From Phytoseiulus persimilis (Eukaryota > Arthropoda > Arachnida > Mesostigmata > Phytoseiidae): a stretch of DNA of 64,000 nucleotides. The notes beneath the pieces are model-generated. The model did not search any database. It saw only the letters and a list, made by a program, of their open reading frames with translations, and was not told where the DNA came from. This document shows, piece after piece, positions 57,601-64,000 of this stretch. Positions within the stretch are counted from its first letter, which is position 1. Each line of letters begins with the position of its first letter. The stretch is taken from contig CM075101.1 of the NCBI GenBank assembly GCA_037576195.1, forward strand, positions 40,920,001-40,984,000, written 5' to 3'. A program made the position numbers and the translations under genes.

Positions 57601-60600
57601 TGTCATTGAGCGCAGTCCTCCTCAATTCCCGACTTTGGGTCGAACGCTGAGCCTTTCACACGATCTCAAAGCGAACTCGGGGGCGGCCGCCCGGTCGCTC
57701 AGTCACTCAGTCGAACGGATTGAATGGGTCAGGGCATTTAAACAAACTGGGAAGCTAGCCGTGCATCTGCTCGATTCACCGAGAACTTCTCAAAGAAAGC
57801 CCCCTCCGACCTGAGATTGGGAGATGGTGCAGCGAACGGGCGGATCCGTTTCCGAATTCTGTTGAAACTGAATGTTCCGTGGCACAACGGAATCTGACAC
57901 GGCTCCGATCAGATTACCAGTATTCCTCATAGTGAAGGAGCTCTCGAGCCTTCGATATGAAACGATGAAAAAGCAAATGAAATCGCCTCACCTTCTCTAA
58001 AGCGTCGAATTTTTGACAATATGACGCCGGGAAGTCTAAGCTATGAATGCCCCAAGTTCGGAGGATGCCCCATCTGGTAGTTTGGCCATATGGCGTTAGG
58101 CAGTTCAGGTCAATCTGACATGGTTTGTGTGAGTTTTGTAGTTCGGCAAAGTTAGATTTTGAAGCCCAGAGTCGCTCAGTTCTTTAGGAGGCCCAACTCC
58201 GCTGGAATTCACGGCTTCCTCATGTCCTGAGACGTTAGAAGAGAATCTTCAACCTGGAATGCGGCCTGACGCTCATCCGTAGCAAACTTCGAACCTCCGA
58301 ATCGTTCGCCGAGTTTGACCCCAGCTGGCCAGGCCTCGACTCTGAAGCAGAGCATCTTCCCTGGACAGAGCTTGAGAGTCCTTGTTACAGAATGTACCTC
58401 GTATTATGCTGAATGTGCGCTTCTATTGTTTGAATAAGGAGTCGGTCTCTCAGAAGCTCCCGAACAAACCATCAATACTGCGGCTCTCTTAGGGGAACCT
58501 GAGTTTCTCACTGATAGTGGAAAGAAGAAAATAAGCCTGGTCGCTCCGCTGCACCCAACGAATTTAAATTATTCGGTTCTCGATATCCAAAGATTCTGAA
58601 TAATCAAACTCTGGCAGAGCCACGGTGTTCGAGCCAACCTGTCTGGAAGTCTCGAGTGTCAGGCTCACTGCCAAATGCATCGAGCTCAATCATGCCAGGG
58701 TAGAGAGTGAAAACGCTGCAACGGCAGTAGGTTGGAAGTTAAGTAGCCCAGCTTCGAAAATCTCAGAGCTTAGGAGCTGGGGTTAGATAATGTCTGATAA
58801 CGTCCAGGCGTTAGAGCACGCGGAAATTACCCATATGCAGGGTTTTTATACGGATCTTATTGAAAACACTTCCGCGGCTAACGAACGGTCCTTGGTGAAG
58901 AACACGTTGTCACAAGTGTGCAAACGATTCTAAACTCGTCACTCCAAGCAATTTCCTCGATTTATTCGGCTTTAAAACTCCTGTGCCGTGCTCCAATTCT
59001 GAGCTCGCGGGATGCGTTACACGAACGTTACTCCGAACGGCATCCATCCTGCGGTTCTGCTCAATATGTGTTCTTGGGTAGTTTTCCGCAGCTACAACGG
59101 AAGACCCATCCATCGCATTCTCTGCAGAGCTTCCGCGCCGTTTCGGTTATACATATGTTGCTCATATGAGGCCTTGATTTCAGTCCCTTTCATGGCCAGA
59201 CACGCATATTGAAATCGCTCCTTATGAAGAAACGACAGGGTCCGTATTCCTCATCACAGCTGCTGTTTCTCCTCCACATTGTTCCTCTCTATATTTTACT
59301 CTCTACAGCTTTTCATCTCCCGCAACCCCTTTGATGTATTGTAAAAATCCATTTCCCTCAGGAAAGTAGGAAGCGGGAAAATCTGTCAGGTACTCAGATG
59401 CATGGTAAAACGCTTCTAGGACCTGAGGAGACGACTTCAGCCACGAGTTGCTCGAGTGTTGCTCGTGAAGAGTGGAGTATACTCTCACGCACTCCGTCAA
59501 CGAGGGCTGCTGAAGTACGAAACGCTATTCGTGGTTAGCTCGAGGATGGCGAGCTCTTCCATCGAAGTCGACAAAGCAGCGCGAGAGCCAGCTGGCGCCG
59601 TCCCGGATTCATGTGCTACACCTGCCCCGAGGGCTTTTAAATCCCCCGACCAGAATAGAAATGAGAAACACGTTTCGAAAACAGGCTGAAACCGACAGAA
59701 ATATTCACCAATAGTTCCCGAGGACCCCAGCCTACTGACGCAGTCTGTCGCTATGGAGTTCTGCCATAAAGAATCGATTTCTCCTTCCCGGACTGCAGGC
59801 GGTTCCCGCGAGTGCTTATCGTTATTGGGAAGACGATTTGTTTGCCCGCATTGGTCGTGACTTCATTCGCCTGATTTCGATGCGAAACAGGAAGTGCTCG
59901 TCCGTATCCCACCGAGCGAGCGGTTGAAGGAAGAGTTCGAATGCAGATGCGGAGTATTCTGGAACAATGTCTTCCGCGTTGGGAGAATCGCCCTCTCGAT
60001 TGCGACAAAGCTTCTTCGGCGAACAACGTCAACAAAACCAGGATCGCGAGCCTAGTTTCTAGCTCCGTTCAGGAAATGTGCTGCCTGTGCTCGAAACCCC
60101 TTCAGCCACATACGAATCAGTGTCCTCTCTGCAAAATGTAATCAAGTGTTCTCCGAACTTTTGTTCCTCTAATTGCGCGTCGTTAATGCGTACATTGGAA
60201 CGAAGGTCGTATCTCGCGGTCGGACGGTTTCCCTGATTGTCTCGTGTCATTATTGCGAACCTCCGAGTCGCCGGAGGCGGTTGCGTTGCCGCAATTTATT
60301 GCAGTTGCCGAGTTTTGCTGACTCCGATCTCGCACTGGCAGAACGATTCCCAGGCACGCCAGACAGGGGAATTTCCGAAATTCTCCATCGAAGTGGAGAA
60401 TGGGATATTTTTGTAAAACTCAGCTCAATCACCAACCGCCGAAATACGTCAATTATGAGCTTGGGCGATTGAGCCCTTAACATCAGCGCGGAATTCAAAT
60501 CCCAATGTCGCAGGAAAGCTTCTAGAACGAATGGCGAATTCTAATTCCGATTCCCGGCTCTGTGCGATGAGTTGAGGCGCAACAGAATCGCGCGCGATAC

Positions 60601-63600
60601 TCAAAAAGAGAAAAACCCTCCGAACTTCTGCCAGCTGTGAGTGAGATCTTCAGCCAGTCGAATCGGTCCACTTTTCGCATCGGTAACCACGCCGACGAAC
60701 TCAGCGGTGCTCGTTGGATGCGCCTGTCACTCGTTTGTGACACACTGATAAATGTTTGAATAACTCGGTTTAGAATGGCTAATTGCGGAAGTTTGCGGGG
60801 GAGACATCAAGGTGATTGCGACAACACGGTCAACCTCGTGACCTCGATTCGGGATCTTGCATATCAGCTTTCAGACATTTCGAACGGTTTCTGTTAGCCC
60901 AAGTTCCAGTTCATGTGATACAAACATTTTTTGACATCGTGGATCGGACCCGACTGCGAAGATTCCTCGAACTTCTGTCGATGAAACAGTTACGGCTCGA
61001 TACAGAGTCAGAATCAGGGCATTTGGAGACTATGCTACATCCAGTGAATCCAATCGCAGCTTCCTTCTGCTTGTGATGGAGCCAGAAGTGATGTCTCGAG
61101 AGAAACGAAGCAGCACCGTCAACTCCTCTAACCGCGAAGTACAGGACTCCGCTTTAAGAGGAACACAGCAAAAATCTTTGGAACACCAGCGACAGATGTT
61201 TCTTCCATTGCTCAACTCCTGAGAGCGAAGTTTGTCTCGAACATTCCGGTCGGCCGCGGAGCCCGACTGCGGCCTCTGAACAGCTTTATTGAGTTTTTGT
61301 TGAACGAATTCTTTCAGTCGAGGAGTCTCCCGTAGTTCTCGCCTCTGGAATGGGTGCCTTCACAGATACGGATTTCGCTGCTGGTTATAGCACGCACTAA
61401 GCTTCGTCCACGAGGAATGCCCATCACGACGAGCCGTTCTCGGCCCTCTGTTGGACCGGCGAGCTAAGGGGACCACGTTCGGATTTTTTCCTAGAGTGGA
61501 CGCTCTTTCCAAAGCAGCAACCAAGTTTGCACCAGCAGGCTCGCGGTGACGAGCTCCCACCCGTTGGACGTCGCAATATTTCCACGGATTTCCCGAGTTC
61601 GCAATGCGTTCAATGCGAATAAACTGATCCACCTCAGGCGACAAACGAGATCACCTGATTCCGATTGTCTCGGAAGCGAACCTTTGGAAGCCGTCGAGTT
61701 TTCAGGGCCTCGTTCTCGTCAAACTGACTCCCGGACGGGAGTTTCTGAAACCCCGCCGGAGTTATCATTGGCTGAGTTCAGAGCTCCGGAGGCGCATGTC
61801 GGAAGCGCTTCTCGAACGAAAACTCGTCGAACCCAAAGCGTGTGTTGGACTCCCGCATCCACGGATTTCCAATCCAAGCTGTGACGATAGGAGAGCCTTT
61901 TCTCGTTGCCGTCGAATGAATGCTTGCCTCATGCATTCCAGTGGGACAAAGGACGATTAACCCCTCTTTCGCCTCAACGAGCCTCTCCTGTAAAGCCTGG
62001 AGGGAATCACACAGAAAAGGACGTGACTCACGCGCTCCGAAATTTCCTGCGTGTCTTCAACAGAACCGGCCTCTGAGCAGCTCGGTTGATGCACGCGCTC
62101 GCTCCGTGCTTGAGACACGACCCCAACTTTCAAAAACTTGGGTGCTTCGATGACAGAATCGAAGCGATTCCCCGTTACGCGAAAGATCTACTAAGAGTCA
62201 GATTCGAGCTTGGAAAGATGCCTGTACCGATGACGAGAGCGCCTAAACGCTCTGTAGCGGGAGTTATTTTTTTCCTGGGCCTACTGTCTTCCAGATATTA
62301 TGTGGGTCATTCGAGCCCAGCCTTTATTGGGAGGCCCAGAAACAAAACCCGGCCTTACATAACCGAGCAGCAGCTGCGTCTATTTTCGATACGTGGAGTG
62401 AGCCTATTCAAGATTAATGCTCAGGACTGAATCGTAAATACAGATGCGTAAACCGTGAGGTCCTTTCTCCGCAGCACATCTGACAGGACTAAAAATAATT
62501 CTATTCACAAAGCAGAGAAGTCGTATGAAGCTTGATTCACTCAGTCTCTCATCGACCCGGATCCGTGATCGGAGGCGACGTCGGGCACTGCACATACACG
62601 TGAGCACAGGAAGAAGGAGTGTAGGAGAAGATTCTGTACCACCTTCTGCTCCACACTCGTTCCGCTGTCGCAGTCCACCACTCCCGTTCAGTGCGTGTTG
62701 AGGCGCGATAAAATTCACCTCCAATGCCCAAGGAATCATTAAGCCTCCATTATCGCGTTGAATTATGAGCCATCACGGACGACCTTATCGCCCGTCAGTC
62801 TCGCTCTGGACACCGTTTCAAGCTGAAGGACCGGACTGTGTCCGCTCAGCCCAAGTCACATGTTTTGCTGGTCAAGAAACGAAGATCCGAGGTCAGAACC
62901 GCGTTCCTTCAGTCCTCATCAACTATCGGTGTCCGGAAGGCTCATGGGCTCCGAAGTAGTATCGAGCAGTTTGGAAATTTTCCCATCAACTGAGAACAGT
63001 TGCCTCGACCGGTCCGGTTGCCTGATCCGCAATCCGAGGCGCTCTCCGACCCAGCGCGTTCGGTCAGTGAAGGGAGGCGGTCCATAGCCTCGCAGATGAC
63101 CTAGAGTTCGGAGCGGACGCCGCGGCGGAGCCGGGGGGTCAAATAGCGGTCAATCGGAAATGCTCGGACCCGTTACAATTCCTCGCACATCCGATGACCA
63201 CTGAAGTTTTTATGAACAGCGGAACTGCTCAATCCGAGGATACTCGAGTATTCTCTGGCGACGCGATGAACGAGAGATTCTACGCCGCCCGCTTGATGGA
63301 AAAGATGGACTCAAGATGGCGAGGTGCAATCATGTGATTGGCGGTAAGACTGGGAAATGCGAATACTCCCCGGTGGGCCAGGGCTGATGAGTCCAACTGA
63401 GTCGAGGTGAAAACGGATGCCGCGAGCCTCTCCCAGCGCTCCGTTTCGTATAAGCTATGACTTCGGGCCATGCAGCGTCTACTTTAAAGAATTGTGGCCA
63501 CATGGAGATATTGCGGACTGCTTCCTCGAGGGAACCGAACTGAAACGCCGTTTCGTAGTCTACGATCTCGCCGTACGCTCGAAGAGGCACGCCGCAGACT

Positions 63601-64000
63601 AAAGAGCTGAAAAACAGACTTTAGACACAGCCTGCGGCACCCTTGAGGCCCCGCCGTCGTGATGGCGGTGGGGTTTCCTCGTCGGAAGTTGACCGCGAAG
63701 TCCCGTTTCACACTGACCGCAAGTCATGACCGGGGGTTCCGGTACGAAGTTCCGACAGGATCGTGAAGGAAGCGTGAGTTCGGAGAGAAGATATCGGCGC
63801 AGCCTCCGTGGCCACTTCCGAGGGAGTGACCGCTGAGCCCGAGAGAGGTCATCCGGGTTCCGTTAGTCGATGATCGGCGTGCATTCGCCACCTCGGGACG
63901 CTAATATTACAACACGATCATTGTCCGAAGCGGCAAGGAATCGACGGAAGCAGATCTGGGTTCATGTTGCGGCCACAATCCCGATCGGATGAACATGCTT
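54691..64000. other. No gene that can be supported
   Basis: About 9.3 kb were read on both strands. No known family was recognised. Frames that looked somewhat protein-like are 55449-55883 (minus), 59303-59509 (minus, ends in a stop, with an acceptor-like CAGCAG before it), 59941-60141 (plus, ending in a C-x2-C-x10-C-x2-C motif) and 63330-63590 (minus). None could be linked to other exons. A 14-bp direct repeat GCGTCTCATCTGAT occurs at about 56284 and 56321. Confidence 0.5.

Overview
This is eukaryotic nuclear DNA of about 50% G+C. The two best gene models and a multi-exon zinc-finger gene have spliceosomal introns (GT...AG, mostly 77 to 270 nt, one of 1.8 kb), AATAAA poly(A) signals, and Pol III genes between them. 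The animal-type RPP30, EIF3L, U6 and tRNA-Met sequences, the reverse-transcriptase types and the FAR1/MULE-like zinc-finger protein suggest an arthropod. A chelicerate such as a mite or tick is my best guess: an inference with low confidence, partly because the EIF3L coding region has no introns.

Layout. Positions 1 to about 37.5 kb hold no coding gene that I can support. They contain a decayed non-LTR retrotransposon fragment (10.8-11.5 kb), a hAT-like non-autonomous element (12.07-13.34 kb), GC-rich repeat clusters near 20.2 and 20.8 kb, homopolymer tracts, and a second decayed LINE reverse transcriptase (35.0-35.7 kb). A foldback-like element with 29-bp tandem repeats in its arm lies at 37.5-38.6 kb.

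The gene-bearing part runs from 39.5 to 49.7 kb: RPP30 (+, two exons), a U6-like snRNA gene (-), tRNA-Met(CAU) (-), EIF3L (-, single coding exon plus a probable 5'UTR intron), and, head-to-head with EIF3L, an eight-exon gene (+). That last gene encodes C2H2 fingers joined to a FAR1/MULE-transposase-type DNA-binding region but no transposase catalytic core. Its first intron carries a tRNA-like SINE and an integrase-like scrap.

From 49.7 kb to the end there are mostly transposon remains: a broken Gypsy-type LTR element on the minus strand (50.7-52.7 kb; gag, protease, RT) and a long inverted repeat (54.2-54.7 kb). The last 9 kb have no assignable gene.

Functionally, the identifiable genes concern RNA biology: RNase P/MRP (RPP30), splicing (U6), initiator/elongator tRNA supply (tRNA-Met) and translation initiation (eIF3 subunit L). 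They are packed in about 6 kb inside an otherwise repeat-rich, gene-poor window. Most open frames elsewhere are best explained by chance.
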